This document shows positions 15,653 to 25,230 of a DNA stretch of 64,000 nucleotides, piece after piece (position 1 is the first letter of the stretch; each line of letters opens with the position of its first letter). The position numbers and the translations under genes were made by a program. The notes below the pieces were generated by a model that did not search any database, had not been told where the DNA came from, and saw only the letters and a program-made list of their open reading frames with translations. Source of the DNA: an uncultured delta proteobacterium. Lineage in GTDB: Bacteria > Desulfobacterota > WTBG01 > CAIYCZ01 > CAIRTM01. The DNA is taken from assembly GCA_903881505.1 (NCBI GenBank), contig CAIRTM010000091.1, forward strand, positions 1 through 64,000. The letters are read 5' to 3'.

Positions 15653-16435
15653 CTATGGCTGCAGAAAATGTTTTTTAATAAGCGTATCTTTTTCCGCTTT
15701 GCCCGGATAGCTTATTAAAACCGCCCGATATTTACCCTTAAAGACAAAAAGGCTTCCGGCGGCGGCGCCGATGATGCCATGCCTGTGAATGACGGCGCCG
15801 ATATCCTCAAGGCTTCCGGCGCCCCCGAGCACTGTCATGGGAATACTTACGGAATCGCGCACCTTCTGCAGCAAGTGCAGGTCATAGCCCTTCATCACGC
15901 CGTCATTATCAATGGAGTTGACAACAATTTCGCCTGCGCCACATCTTTCCATCTCGGCAGCAAAATCAGCCGGGTGCTTTCCGGTATTCCGAGAGCCGTT
16001 GTGCGTCCAAAGCTCATATTTGCCGCTCAGTGTCTTTTTCTTCACATCTATAACGACCACAATGCTCTGCCTGCCGACTCTTTCGGCCATACTGGTCACG
16101 ATTGCAGGATTTTCAAGTGCGCTGGAGCTTATGGCGATTTTTTCAACACCCAGGCTGAAGATGCGGTGCGCCTGATCAACTGTTTTTATCCCGCCTCCGT
16201 AGCAAAAGGGCATCCGGCATTCAACCGCGAGGTTTTCTATCATTTTATAGTCCGGCTCCCTGCCCTCCATTGTCGCGTCAATGTCCAGGACAATCAGCTC
16301 GTCAACCTCCTTTTCATTGAAAATCTTCACGGCGTTAATCGGATCACCCACATATTTGTGGTCCTTGAACTTTGTGGTTTTAACAAGCCCTTTGTTATGC
16401 ACCAGCAGGCAGGGAATGATTCTGGGGTGTAACAT
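15653..16435 (-). CDS. wbuZ: HisF-like glycosyl amidation-associated protein (WbuZ/HisF2 type)
   Basis: MLHPRIIPCLLVHNKGLVKTTKFKDHKYVGDPINAVKIFNEKEVDELIVLDIDATMEGREPDY...CYGGGIKTVDQAHRIFSLGVEKIAISS; HisF-fold divergent paralog, no histidine genes nearby. Confidence 0.82.
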   Translation of the reverse strand: MLHPRIIPCLLVHNKGLVKTTKFKDHKYVGDPINAVKIFNEKEVDELIVLDIDATMEGREPDYKMIENLAVECRMPFCYGGGIKTVDQAHRIFSLGVEKIAISSSALENPAIVTSMAERVGRQSIVVVIDVKKKTLSGKYELWTHNGSRNTGKHPADFAAEMERCGAGEIVVNSIDNDGVMKGYDLHLLQKVRDSVSIPMTVLGGAGSLEDIGAVIHRHGIIGAAAGSLFVFKGKYRAVLISYPGKAEKDTLIKKHFLQP

Positions 16436-16726
16436 AGTCACATAAAAGGTAAGAAGGTTAGAGGTTTAGCGGCAAACCTTTTCAGGGTTCATTCCGACGG
16501 AATTCAATAGCTCTTTACTTTTTCAAGCCTGTCCGGGGCAGCCCGTTGCGGGAACGATGGCAGCGCCCGCCGAAACATTCGCCCGCAACCGGCAGGACCG
16601 CCATAATGGTAAGACATGCACGCCTGTTTAGTCAACTTATTGCTGCGGTAGAATCGGCAGCATTTTTATCGTCTGGCGACGGGGCATACAGCGGAACGGC
16701 ATGCACAAGGGTTCAATTGCCTGTCC

Positions 16727-18580
16727 CTATCCATGTTCCTGGCGGCCGGGCCAGATGAGCCGCATTTCGCAGGCTGTGCAGTCAAACTCAAGCCGGCAGG
16801 CGGCGCCTTCGGGGCCGGTGAGGAAAAGCGGCTCCTCAAAACCCTCGCGTTCAAGAGCTTTGCCGCACAGGCCCAGTTCACGCCGCAGGCAGTAGCGCGA
16901 ACGCATAACGATTGTTCCCGGCCGCACCGGCCCGGTCTCGGCGGCCCGGGCAATGTCCTTAACGCCGTGGCGGAGGTAGAACGCACGGGCTTTCTCATTG
17001 AGAACATTGGTCTCGAAGCTGAGGCATGTTTGATAGTACGGAACGCTGTTTTTGAGAGCACCGCCTGTGATGCGCGGCCGAAGGCGCGCCCGTTCGCTGC
17101 GCAGGCTATCGATAAAATCGCGCCGCAGGCTGTTGAGCGCGGCAACCGGAATAAACCATGGCCGGGCCAGCTGTATTTCAAGGTTCTTACACCTGAACTC
17201 GGTGCCCCCGAATTTGGCCAGCTGGCCCGCGCATGTGCTCAGGGCGCGCTCGGCCTGCCGGGCAGGCTTTTTCGGGCTTTCGATGCAGGCCTGGGCGCAT
17301 ACCCCGTCCTGATCGCGCCCGTTCAATATAAAGCCATCCGGTGTTTCCGTGAATGAGCAGGCAACTGCGATGGTTCTCGCGGGCCGTGCCTGCCGAAGCG
17401 CCTTTTGAAAGGCGCGGTCAAGGTTGCGGTAGATGCGCGTGCCCGCACGTATTCCGGTCATGCGCTCCGGGAATACGCGCCCCTTCCCGGCAGTTCTGAT
17501 ACGGGTTCCCTGCAGCCGTCCGTCCGCGTCGAAAAAACAGATGCCGTCTCCGGGAGAAAGCCCCGCGGCACCGTCAAGGGCAAACGAGTCGTTGCGACAG
17601 GCCGTGACCTTCCCGATCATCTCGCCCCGTGACTTGGGCGAATCAAGCGAGGCGATACGCGAATCCGGGGTGATGAAAAAATCGGTAAATCCGCGGTTGA
17701 ATGATTTTGCCGGGTCGGGGGTGAATCCCGGATCGGATGTCCCGGATGAAGAGCGCGCAAACGCGCATCCGTCAAGAACACGGTCAAGCTCTCTGCGGTA
17801 ATACGCGACAACATTCATGACATAGCCGGTGTTTTTCAGGCGGCCTTCGATTTTAAGGGACGTGATCCCGGCCTGCAGCAGATCGCCAAGACAGCGTGAA
17901 CGGTTGAGGTCCTTAAGTGAGAGCAGGTAGCGGTCATGCCCGACAGCCCGGCCGGTTTTGTCCTGCAGATGGTAGCGCAGGCGGCAGGGCTGGGCGCAGC
18001 AGCCGCGATTGCCGCTGCGGCCGCCGGCGGCATAGCTCAGGTAACAGCGTCCGCTGCGGCCCACGCACAGGGCGCCGTGCACAAAGCATTCAAGCTCAAC
18101 GCTGGTTTCCCGGCGGATGGCGCGAATTTCTTCAAGGCCGAGTTCGCGCGCCAGAATCACGCGCTGAAAGCCGACCTGCTCCAGGAAGCGGACCTGCTCA
18201 ACGCTGGAATTATCCATCTGTGTGCTGGCGATAAGGGCCAGCGGCGGAAGATCGCACTCCAACAGGCCCGCGTCCTGTATGATCAGGCCGTCAATGCCCG
18301 CCTGATAAAGCCGATTGATCAGCGTGACGGCTCCGGGGAGCTCATCGTCGCGCAGGATTGTATTGAGCGCAACATAGACGCGTGACCAGTAGCGGTGTGC
18401 GTATGCGGCAAGCGCCTCGATGTCGGAGACGCTGTTGCCGGCCTCTTGCCGCGCGCTGAATGCTTCAGCGCCGATATAGACGGCGTCGGCTCCGCAATTA
18501 ATGGCTGCAATGCCGGCGGCTCGGTCACGCGCCGGCGCAAGCAGTTCTATTTTTTGAGGCTGTGATGCTGCAGTGTTCAT
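16727..18580 (-). CDS. Peptidase U32 family protein
   Basis: KIELLAPARDRAAGIAAINCGADAVYIGAEAFSARQEAGNS...ECFVHGALCVGRSGRCYLS...RGCCAQPCRLRY...SLKIEGRLKNTGYVMNVVAYYRREL. Confidence 0.92.
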   Translation of the reverse strand: MNTAASQPQKIELLAPARDRAAGIAAINCGADAVYIGAEAFSARQEAGNSVSDIEALAAYAHRYWSRVYVALNTILRDDELPGAVTLINRLYQAGIDGLIIQDAGLLECDLPPLALIASTQMDNSSVEQVRFLEQVGFQRVILARELGLEEIRAIRRETSVELECFVHGALCVGRSGRCYLSYAAGGRSGNRGCCAQPCRLRYHLQDKTGRAVGHDRYLLSLKDLNRSRCLGDLLQAGITSLKIEGRLKNTGYVMNVVAYYRRELDRVLDGCAFARSSSGTSDPGFTPDPAKSFNRGFTDFFITPDSRIASLDSPKSRGEMIGKVTACRNDSFALDGAAGLSPGDGICFFDADGRLQGTRIRTAGKGRVFPERMTGIRAGTRIYRNLDRAFQKALRQARPARTIAVACSFTETPDGFILNGRDQDGVCAQACIESPKKPARQAERALSTCAGQLAKFGGTEFRCKNLEIQLARPWFIPVAALNSLRRDFIDSLRSERARLRPRITGGALKNSVPYYQTCLSFETNVLNEKARAFYLRHGVKDIARAAETGPVRPGTIVMRSRYCLRRELGLCGKALEREGFEEPLFLTGPEGAACRLEFDCTACEMRLIWPGRQEHG

Positions 18581-18613
18581 AACCGGGATCAGGGAAAAAT
18601 GTGCGCGGCCGTT

Positions 18614-19957
18614 TCAGTACAGGCGCTCTAACCGCGCGCCCTGAAAGTAATGCGCAAGGATGCTGCGGTAATCATGGCCCGCATGCGCCATTGCCGCCGC
18701 GCCGATCTGGCACAGGCCAACGCCGTGGCCCCAGCCTGCGCCGCGCAGAATAAACGAGTTCGGAACAGGGCCTGCGCCGGGCGTATCCACAACAAATGCC
18801 GAGCTGTACAGATGGCTGGCGGAAAGCATGCGGCGCACGGCAAGCTCCTTGGAAACGGTTTCCGTTCGTTTTGATCCCACTATCCGCAACGCGCGTATGC
18901 GGCCGGAAGCGCCGCGGGCAAGGGGCTCAAGGCGCAGGATGTCGCCGAAATCGCAGCCGCTTTTGCGCGCGATTATGCCCCGCAGTTCATCCTGGGCGAT
19001 TGTCACCTGCCACCGGAAAAAATCGCTGGTCTCGAAATCAAACCCGGGCAAAACGGTTTCAAGGATATGACGGTCGCCTACATTACAGAATACGGCCGGC
19101 CGGGCCGCGATAAAACGACGCGCGCCGGCCTCTGCGCTGAGAGGAGGGATAAATTCGGCCGTGCCGGGTGCGCAGTCGGGCCGGGGCTGCAGATAGGAAT
19201 AGTCGACATCCTGCCAGCAGGTTGAAAATCGTTCGGTTATGCCGCCGCAGCATTTTGAAAAACGCGCATCACACACGCCGCCATCGCCTACGAGCACTTC
19301 GCCGCGCGTTGCGGCAAGGGCTGAGCGCGCTGCGGCGTTTACCGCGCCGATGCCGTGATAGCGCTGGCAGTGGTCGTCGTTGCACACATCAAAGTGAACG
19401 TGGCTGGCAGCGTCGGTCCAGGCAGCATCGGGCGCAGCCCGGGGGTGCGACCGATGCTGCAGCTGGGCCAGGACCCAGCTGCGCGAAATCACGCAATGGG
19501 CTTTTAAAAATTCAGCTGAGGAGCGCGGGCTCATTTCCGAGCAGATAACCGCTTCCAGGTAGGCCTCGCATCCGATGTGATTGATAAGTGTCAGGACACC
19601 GGGTTCGAAACAGCAGGCCGTCAGGGCGCCGCGGAAGGTCTGGCTGGCCGTGCGCTGCCAGTGAAAATTCCTTCCGATACTGTTTTCGGGCAGGGTAAAG
19701 GCGCATCCGGCTGCATCGGCGGGCTCCAGGAGCAGGCGCTGCGCGCGGGCGCACACTGCCGCCCGCGCATCGAGCAGCACAACGCTGCCGCCTTCGGCCC
19801 GGAGCTGATATGCGCCGGGATTGAGCGCGGCGGAACCGCACAGGTAGCGCCCTGCCAGGATGATGCGCGCGCCTGCCAGGCCTTCTGACAGGCCGACGCG
19901 CAGGCCGGGCTCATCTATCATGCCATTCTCGGGAACATCTATTGGCGGGCGCGGCAT
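18614..19957 (-). CDS. SpoIID/LytB domain-containing protein
   Basis: YLEAVICSEMSPRSSAEFLKAHCVISRSWVLAQ...DDHCQRYHGI...FSKCCGGITERFSTCW...LRGAGWGHGVGLCQIGAAAMA. Confidence 0.9.
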   Translation of the reverse strand: MPRPPIDVPENGMIDEPGLRVGLSEGLAGARIILAGRYLCGSAALNPGAYQLRAEGGSVVLLDARAAVCARAQRLLLEPADAAGCAFTLPENSIGRNFHWQRTASQTFRGALTACCFEPGVLTLINHIGCEAYLEAVICSEMSPRSSAEFLKAHCVISRSWVLAQLQHRSHPRAAPDAAWTDAASHVHFDVCNDDHCQRYHGIGAVNAAARSALAATRGEVLVGDGGVCDARFSKCCGGITERFSTCWQDVDYSYLQPRPDCAPGTAEFIPPLSAEAGARRFIAARPAVFCNVGDRHILETVLPGFDFETSDFFRWQVTIAQDELRGIIARKSGCDFGDILRLEPLARGASGRIRALRIVGSKRTETVSKELAVRRMLSASHLYSSAFVVDTPGAGPVPNSFILRGAGWGHGVGLCQIGAAAMAHAGHDYRSILAHYFQGARLERLY

Positions 19958-19967
19958 GGCATGGCCC

Positions 19968-21335
19968 CTACTGAAGGGCCCCGACGCGAATACAGTTGCG
20001 TCCGGCCTGCTTGGCCTGATACAGCAGATCATCAAGGCGCTTGATCAGATTGTCGAACGACACATGCTCGTCCCCGGTCATGTCGTTAAAACCTGTCACG
20101 CCAAAACTTGCCGTCAGGCTGATGGTCGCGCTTCCGGCACGGATGGCCGCGGAGGAAACCCCCGCCCTCAGGCGCTCGGCAAGAATGGCTGCGCCTTCGC
20201 AGCCTGTTTCCGGCAGCACGATGATAAATTCTTCGCCCCCGTAGCGCGCAACCCAGTCAACCCGTTCGCGGACCAGGCCCATGATTGTGGCGGCGACAGC
20301 GTGCAGGGCTTCATCGCCGGCCTGATGCCCCCAGGTATCGTTAATAGGCTTGAAATGATCGATATCGCACATGATAAGTGACAGCTCGCGGCCGTAGCGC
20401 CGGGCCTTGCGGATCTCACTCTCAAGACTGTCATTGAGATAGGCCCGGTTATAGCAGCGCGTCAGTATGTCAATGGTCGACATGCGCCGTATTTCTTCGT
20501 TGGCCTGCTGCAGGGCGTCAATCGCGCTGCGCAGCTCGCGGGTCAGACGGCGGTGTTCAAGATGAACGCCCACGCGCGCCAGCAGTTCCTCCTTGACATA
20601 GGGCTTCGCCAGATAATCGGTTGCGCCGGCATCAAACAGGCTGATCAGAAGCGGCTGGTCATCAACAGCTGTCAGGAAAATAACCGGCAGGTCGGCAAGG
20701 CCGAACTCGCCGCGTACTTTCCGGCACAGGCGGCGCCCGTCCATAACCGGCATGACCAGATCGGTAACCAGCAGGTCGATTTTCTTATCAGGGTCGGACA
20801 GCACCGCGCAGGCCTCCGCGCCGTTTTCACAGGCAATTACAGCAAGGCCGGCCCGGCCCAGCAGGTCAGCCGTGATCGTGCGCGCCACGGTATTGTCATC
20901 CACAACAAGCGCGGCAAATCCGTCCAGGTTTTTTTTAGGTATGAAAATCTGGTCAACCGCCCTGCGTATATCGCCTTCCACAAAAGGCTTGGAAACAAAA
21001 TCGACCGCCCCAAGCTCAAAGCCTTTCTGGCGGCCTTCGAGCGTATCATTGGCGGTTATGAAAATAATCGGAATGCGGTTGTTGGGGGCATGGGTAAAGC
21101 GCTTGGTGTAATTGTCGCCGGCCAGTTTTTGCGATGCGGTGAAGCCGTCGAGCCGGGGCATGTCAACGTCCAGTGTGATCAGGTCCGGCAGCAGTTCAAC
21201 CGCGCGCGCAAGCGCGGCAATTCCGTCTTCAGCTTCGAAAACCTCATACCCGCCGGTCTCGAGTTCGCGCCGGATCATGCGGCGCATCAACGCGCTGTCA
21301 TCAACGACGAGTATTTTTTTACGCGGTTCGCTCAT
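19968..21335 (-). CDS. Response regulator diguanylate cyclase (two REC domains + GGDEF; PleD-like)
   Basis: ILVVDDSALMRRMI...TLDVDMPRLDG; second REC ALVVDDNTVARTI...VTDLVMPVMDG; C-terminal CDIDHFKPINDTWGHQAGDEAL...ARYGGEEFIIVLPET. Confidence 0.95.
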   Translation of the reverse strand: MSEPRKKILVVDDSALMRRMIRRELETGGYEVFEAEDGIAALARAVELLPDLITLDVDMPRLDGFTASQKLAGDNYTKRFTHAPNNRIPIIFITANDTLEGRQKGFELGAVDFVSKPFVEGDIRRAVDQIFIPKKNLDGFAALVVDDNTVARTITADLLGRAGLAVIACENGAEACAVLSDPDKKIDLLVTDLVMPVMDGRRLCRKVRGEFGLADLPVIFLTAVDDQPLLISLFDAGATDYLAKPYVKEELLARVGVHLEHRRLTRELRSAIDALQQANEEIRRMSTIDILTRCYNRAYLNDSLESEIRKARRYGRELSLIMCDIDHFKPINDTWGHQAGDEALHAVAATIMGLVRERVDWVARYGGEEFIIVLPETGCEGAAILAERLRAGVSSAAIRAGSATISLTASFGVTGFNDMTGDEHVSFDNLIKRLDDLLYQAKQAGRNCIRVGALQ

Positions 21336-21443
21336 ATGCGGATTCCGGAGATTGCCGACAGCCCGGGACAGCACCTGCCCGTGCCTCGCCGTTTCAAATC
21401 AATACTGCATAGCCGCTGTTTATGCAAGGGCTTTCGCCGCGCG

Positions 21444-22055
21444 TCAGCCGTGAACCTGCACGGAAAACCCCATGCCTGACGGCCGATGAAAATCAGGGCG
21501 GCCGCAGGGATGTGCGCCGGCCCAGTGCGAAAACCGGCCGTCGGCATGCTTAAGAATAACAGCCGGGTCGATATGAACCCGGCCGGGGGCCAGCACAAGG
21601 GCTGCCTGCATCACCATGCACGTCTCGTCGAGCCGGGCCCGCAACCGCACTGGCCGCAAACCGCCGGGCTGCTGTCCGGCAGCCTTCCGATACCCGTCAA
21701 ACGCACAGGCCCACCAGTTGCCTGAGGGGGAAAAATTCCACTCCGTATACCGGTCGCCGTTTCCTCCGCGCACGAAGCATTCCAGGCAGGTTGTGCGCCA
21801 CAGCCCGGCAGTATGGCCGGGCATCCGTGCGGCCGCGGGAATAATGAGCTGCCGCAGCGGACCCTTGACAGCGTACTGCAGCAGCAGCCCGGGGGGTACG
21901 CAGCGCACGCGCACGGAGCAGGAAAATCCGCTCAGCTCCGGCCGGGTTTCAAACGGCGCGAGCCGTATCAGGTTGCCGGCCTGCGCGGCGCTGCCGGTTT
22001 GCCGTGCCGATACCATCTGCCTCTCCCAGGCCATGGCCCCGCCTGCCGTTGTCAC
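21444..22055 (-). CDS. DOMON-like domain-containing protein
   Basis: GLWRTTCLECFVRGGNGDRYTEWNFSPSGNWWACAFDGYRK resembles the DOMON-like family. Confidence 0.7.
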   Translation of the reverse strand: MTTAGGAMAWERQMVSARQTGSAAQAGNLIRLAPFETRPELSGFSCSVRVRCVPPGLLLQYAVKGPLRQLIIPAAARMPGHTAGLWRTTCLECFVRGGNGDRYTEWNFSPSGNWWACAFDGYRKAAGQQPGGLRPVRLRARLDETCMVMQAALVLAPGRVHIDPAVILKHADGRFSHWAGAHPCGRPDFHRPSGMGFSVQVHG

Positions 22056-22867
22056 GGAGTGTTTGAACGGCAGATGGGCTCGAGTCTTTTTTTCAGATAC
22101 TCGAAGGCCTCCTGCGGGCTGTCGCAGAACGCGAACAGCCTGAGGTCTTCCGGATTGATAACGCCGCAGTCAGCCAGGGCGTCGAAGTTGATGATCTGTT
22201 TCCAGAAGCTGCTGCCGTAGAGGACGATGGGAACTTCTTTTGTCATTTTCCCGGTTTGCACCAGGGTTAAAATTTCCAGCAGCTCATCCAGGGTGCCGAA
22301 GCCGCCGGGAAAAACAATAAGCGCCTTTGCCAGATAGGCGAACCAGAATTTGCGTATGAAAAAGTAATGGAATTCAAACATCAGTTCGCGGGAAATGTAG
22401 GCATTGGGCTCCTGCTCATAGGGCAGGCTGATGTTGAGCCCGATGGAGTAGCCGCCGGCCTCGGAAGCGCCGCGGTTGGCAGCCTCCATAATGCCGGGCC
22501 CGCCGCCCGAGCACACGATGAAGCGCCGGCCATGGCATTGGTTGCAGGCGTACAGCTCCTTGGACCATGCGGTAATCATGCGCGCAAGGTCGACCGCGTC
22601 CTGATAGTAGTGAGAAATTGACAGACGGGCCTCGGCCGCGCGCAGTTCGCGCTCAGGCGCGTTTTTCACCCGCAGCTCGTCGCGGTGCCGCAGGGCTTCC
22701 TGCGTGGGCCGTATGCGGGCGGAACCGAAGAACACGACCGTGTCCTGTATGTTGAATTTTTCAAAGCGGCTTTCAGGCTCGAGGTACTCGGCCAGGATAC
22801 GGATGGTGCGCGCCTGCGGACTGTTGAGAAACTCCGAATTTTTATAGGCCTTGGGGGCTGATTTCAT
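22052..22867 (-). CDS. LOG family / TIGR00730 Rossmann-fold protein
   Basis: VVFFGSARIRPT...FIVCSGGGPGIMEAANRGASEAGGYSIGLNISLPYEQEPN...LIVFPGGFGTLDELLEILTLVQTGK. Confidence 0.93.
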   Translation of the reverse strand: MKSAPKAYKNSEFLNSPQARTIRILAEYLEPESRFEKFNIQDTVVFFGSARIRPTQEALRHRDELRVKNAPERELRAAEARLSISHYYQDAVDLARMITAWSKELYACNQCHGRRFIVCSGGGPGIMEAANRGASEAGGYSIGLNISLPYEQEPNAYISRELMFEFHYFFIRKFWFAYLAKALIVFPGGFGTLDELLEILTLVQTGKMTKEVPIVLYGSSFWKQIINFDALADCGVINPEDLRLFAFCDSPQEAFEYLKKRLEPICRSNTP

Positions 22868-24012
22868 GGGGTCTCCTTGTCGTTGATATGGTTTCCGGTG
22901 TGCGCCCTGCGGACCCCGGCTTCCGGCAGGCCGCGAAAGGTTTCTGCATCCTGCGGGCAGATATCATAGCCATACAGGTCACCCCTGAAATTTTTGATCA
23001 GCAGCCGGTTTCCGTCAACGGCTTGAATATAGTCGGGCGTGAGCGGCACCTTGCCGCCGCCGCCGGGCAGATCGATCACGTAGTGCGGTACGCTCATGCC
23101 CGAGACATGCGAGCGCAGCGCGCCGACGATGGCAAGCCCCGTGGTAAGCGATGTGCGGAAATGGGCGGTTCCGCGGGTGCAGTCCATGTGGTGCAGGTAA
23201 TAGGGCCGCACGCGCATGCCCAGCAGGGCCTGCATAAGCTCGCGCATAATCTCCCCGGAGTCGTTCACCCCTTTCAGCAACACGGTCTGGCAGCCGAGCG
23301 GGATGCCTGCTTCGGCCAGCAGCGCGCAGGCCCGGCGCGCCTGCGGCGTAATCTCCGCCGGGTGGTTAAAATGCGTATTGACATAGAGCGGATGTGCCCG
23401 CGCAAGCGTGCGGGCAAGGCGGGCCGTGATCCGGTCGGGCAGCACGCCGGGCACGCGCGTGCCGATGCGTATGATGTCGACATGCGGGATCGCGCGCAGG
23501 CGGCCCAGGATATCGGCAAGCTGCGCGGTCGGCAGCAGCAGCGGGTCGCCGCCCGAGAGCAGCACGTCGCGGACCTGCCGGCTGCGGCTGATATAGTCAA
23601 TGCCCTGGCCGATCGTGTCCGGCGTCACGTCGAACGAGCGGCCGATTTTGCGTTTGCGCGTGCAGAAACGGCAGTGTACCGCGCAGCGGTTTGAAACCAG
23701 GAACAGAACGCGGTTCGGGTAGCGGTGCGTGATGTTGGGCGCCGGCGCATGGCTGTCTTCAGCCAGTGGGTCGATCATGCCGGTCGTGTCTTCAAGCTCG
23801 GCGCTGTCGGGAACAAACTGGCGCCAGAGCGGATCGCCGGGACCCTTGAGCATGCCGGCGATATAGCTGTTGATGCAAACGGGATAGGCCCCGGTCACCT
23901 CCTCAAGCATCGCGCGCCGGGGGGCCAGTTCTGAGAAAGCATCGCAGAGCGCCGCGGCCGAATGTATGCCGCTGCGAAGCTGCCCGTTCCAGGAAGCCGG
24001 TTTCATGTACAT
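22864..24012 (-). CDS. kamA: KamA family radical SAM protein (lysine 2,3-aminomutase-like)
   Basis: LFLVSNRCAVHCRFCTRKRKIG (CxxxCxxC), DVLLSGGDPLLL, RIGTRVPGVLPDRIT, YYLHHMDCTRGTAHFRTSLTTGLAI, YVIDLPGGGGKVPLTPDY. Confidence 0.9.
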   Translation of the reverse strand: MYMKPASWNGQLRSGIHSAAALCDAFSELAPRRAMLEEVTGAYPVCINSYIAGMLKGPGDPLWRQFVPDSAELEDTTGMIDPLAEDSHAPAPNITHRYPNRVLFLVSNRCAVHCRFCTRKRKIGRSFDVTPDTIGQGIDYISRSRQVRDVLLSGGDPLLLPTAQLADILGRLRAIPHVDIIRIGTRVPGVLPDRITARLARTLARAHPLYVNTHFNHPAEITPQARRACALLAEAGIPLGCQTVLLKGVNDSGEIMRELMQALLGMRVRPYYLHHMDCTRGTAHFRTSLTTGLAIVGALRSHVSGMSVPHYVIDLPGGGGKVPLTPDYIQAVDGNRLLIKNFRGDLYGYDICPQDAETFRGLPEAGVRRAHTGNHINDKETP

Positions 24013-24025
24013 GTCTGCTTTCAGC

Positions 24026-24054
24026 TTGAACCTTGTGGCGGTTTATACTATATC
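24026..24054 (+). promoter_or_regulatory. Candidate sigma70 promoter TTGAAC-N17-TATATC
   Basis: 43 nt upstream of the ATG at 24097, with an aaggag ribosome-binding site between. Confidence 0.45.
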
Positions 24055-24096
24055 AAAATACATCGTACCGCAAACCTTCCCTACAAGGAGCACAGC

Positions 24097-24645
24097 ATGG
24101 CGAAAATATCCCAGGTCCCGGTCCCGGCCCCGTTTGCCCAGGCCTTTAAAGTTTCGGGCATTAAAATTAAACGCTTTACAACCCCGGAAGCATTTGAGCG
24201 TGTTTTGAAAAAATTTTTGAAACGCAACCATGTGCTGCATCTGAGCACCTGCGACGGGGTCTCCCCGCGCTCAACACCGCTTGAATACCGCCTGCATGAT
24301 CTGACTTTTTATATTCTTTCCGAGGGGGGCGGCAAATTCGCTAATCTGGAAAAAAACAAAAAGATCAGCTTTTCAATCGCCGAGCCGTATGATTCCGAGG
24401 CGGACTACTGGAACTACAAGGGCCTGCAGGCCTGGGCGACCGCGCGGGTGCTCAACCAGAAAAAGCACCCCGGGCTGTTTCAGGAGGCATTGAAAAAAAT
24501 GAACATAATGAAATCGCTGAAAAAGCTCGGCATGAAACAGCTGCCCCCCCAGATTGTCTATCGCATCATCGAAATAAAGCCCGACCGCATAAAGTACGGC
24601 AATCCGCGGGAAGGCGTGTTTCGGGTCACCTGGTCGCGCACCTGA
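24097..24645 (+). CDS. Pyridoxamine 5'-phosphate oxidase family (FMN-binding split barrel) protein
   Basis: FLKRNHVLHLSTCDGVSPRSTPLEYRLHDLTFYILSEGGGKFANLEKNKKISFSIAEP...WNYKGLQAWATARVL; ATG after aaggagcacagc. Confidence 0.82.
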   Translation: MAKISQVPVPAPFAQAFKVSGIKIKRFTTPEAFERVLKKFLKRNHVLHLSTCDGVSPRSTPLEYRLHDLTFYILSEGGGKFANLEKNKKISFSIAEPYDSEADYWNYKGLQAWATARVLNQKKHPGLFQEALKKMNIMKSLKKLGMKQLPPQIVYRIIEIKPDRIKYGNPREGVFRVTWSRT

Positions 24646-24676
24646 CCGGCGCCTGGTGCGTGCAGCACCGCGAACC

Positions 24677-24720
24677 AAAAAAAACAGGATTTCCGGCCTG
24701 TTGCGGAAATCCTGTTTTTT
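24677..24720. terminator. Bidirectional intrinsic terminator between convergent genes
   Basis: aaaaaacaggatttccg gcctgttg cggaaatcctgtttttt: perfect 17-bp stem with A/T tracts both sides. Confidence 0.95.
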
Positions 24721-24742
24721 GTACAGCCGATTGAGCCGGAGT

Positions 24743-24919
24743 TCAGTCTTCCATTGAAATAGCTTCTACCGGGCACTCATCAACACAGGTGCCGCAGTCA
24801 ACGCAGGTATCGCCGTCCACTGCTGCCTTATCGTTTTCAATCGCGATTGCTTCAACGGGACAAATGTCCACGCAGGTTGCACAGCCGGTGCAGATTTCAG
24901 GATTGATTTTTGCTGCCAT
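24743..24919 (-). CDS. 2[4Fe-4S] ferredoxin
   Basis: MAAKINPEICTGCATCVDICPVEAIAIENDKAAVDGDTCVDCGTCVDECPVEAISMED: two CxxCxxCxxxCP motifs. Confidence 0.97.
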   Translation of the reverse strand: MAAKINPEICTGCATCVDICPVEAIAIENDKAAVDGDTCVDCGTCVDECPVEAISMED

Positions 24920-25009
24920 TGTTTCCTCCATTCCTGTTATTGATAACGTTTGTACTGCCGCTGCTGCCGCTTATACTGTGTTGTGCGGGCAGTCTTTTGC
25001 ATGGATAGC

Positions 25010-25038
25010 TTTATAAATGATAAGCATGGCCCTGTCAA
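25010..25038 (-). promoter_or_regulatory. Strong consensus sigma70 promoter for the ferredoxin: TTGACA-N17-TATAAA
   Basis: Minus strand: -35 at 25033-25038, -10 at 25010-25015, 17-bp spacer. Confidence 0.75.
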
Positions 25039-25105
25039 GGGTTCATTGCGTCCCGGCCCGGCCCGCCCGATGACTGGTTTTATCGGATGTGCGCCAAAGA
25101 AACGC

Positions 25106-25134
25106 TTGACGCCCGCGCGCGCTTATTTTACTCT
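25106..25134 (+). promoter_or_regulatory. Candidate sigma70 promoter TTGACG-N17-TACTCT for the DegT gene
   Basis: -35 at 25106-25111, -10 at 25129-25134. Confidence 0.55.
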
Positions 25135-25230
25135 TGCGCGGTTGCCGCGCACGCAGGCACGGTCGATAATCGGTTAACCGCTATACCGGGCGCTGTCCGC
25201 GATACGCCCGCCGGGAAAGGAAGAACCTTC

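Noticed and set aside
15653-16435. Annotation as histidine-biosynthesis hisF
   Set aside because: Sequence has the divergent WbuZ-type features (LLVHNKGLVKTTKFKDHKYVGDPINAVKIFNEKEVDEL) and no his genes are adjacent.
16543-16592. Inverted repeat CCGTTGCGGG...CCCGCAACCGG upstream of the wbuZ-like gene, considered as an attC
   Set aside because: Heptamer order is GTT...AAC rather than RYYYAAC...GTTRRRY, and there is no attC core match.
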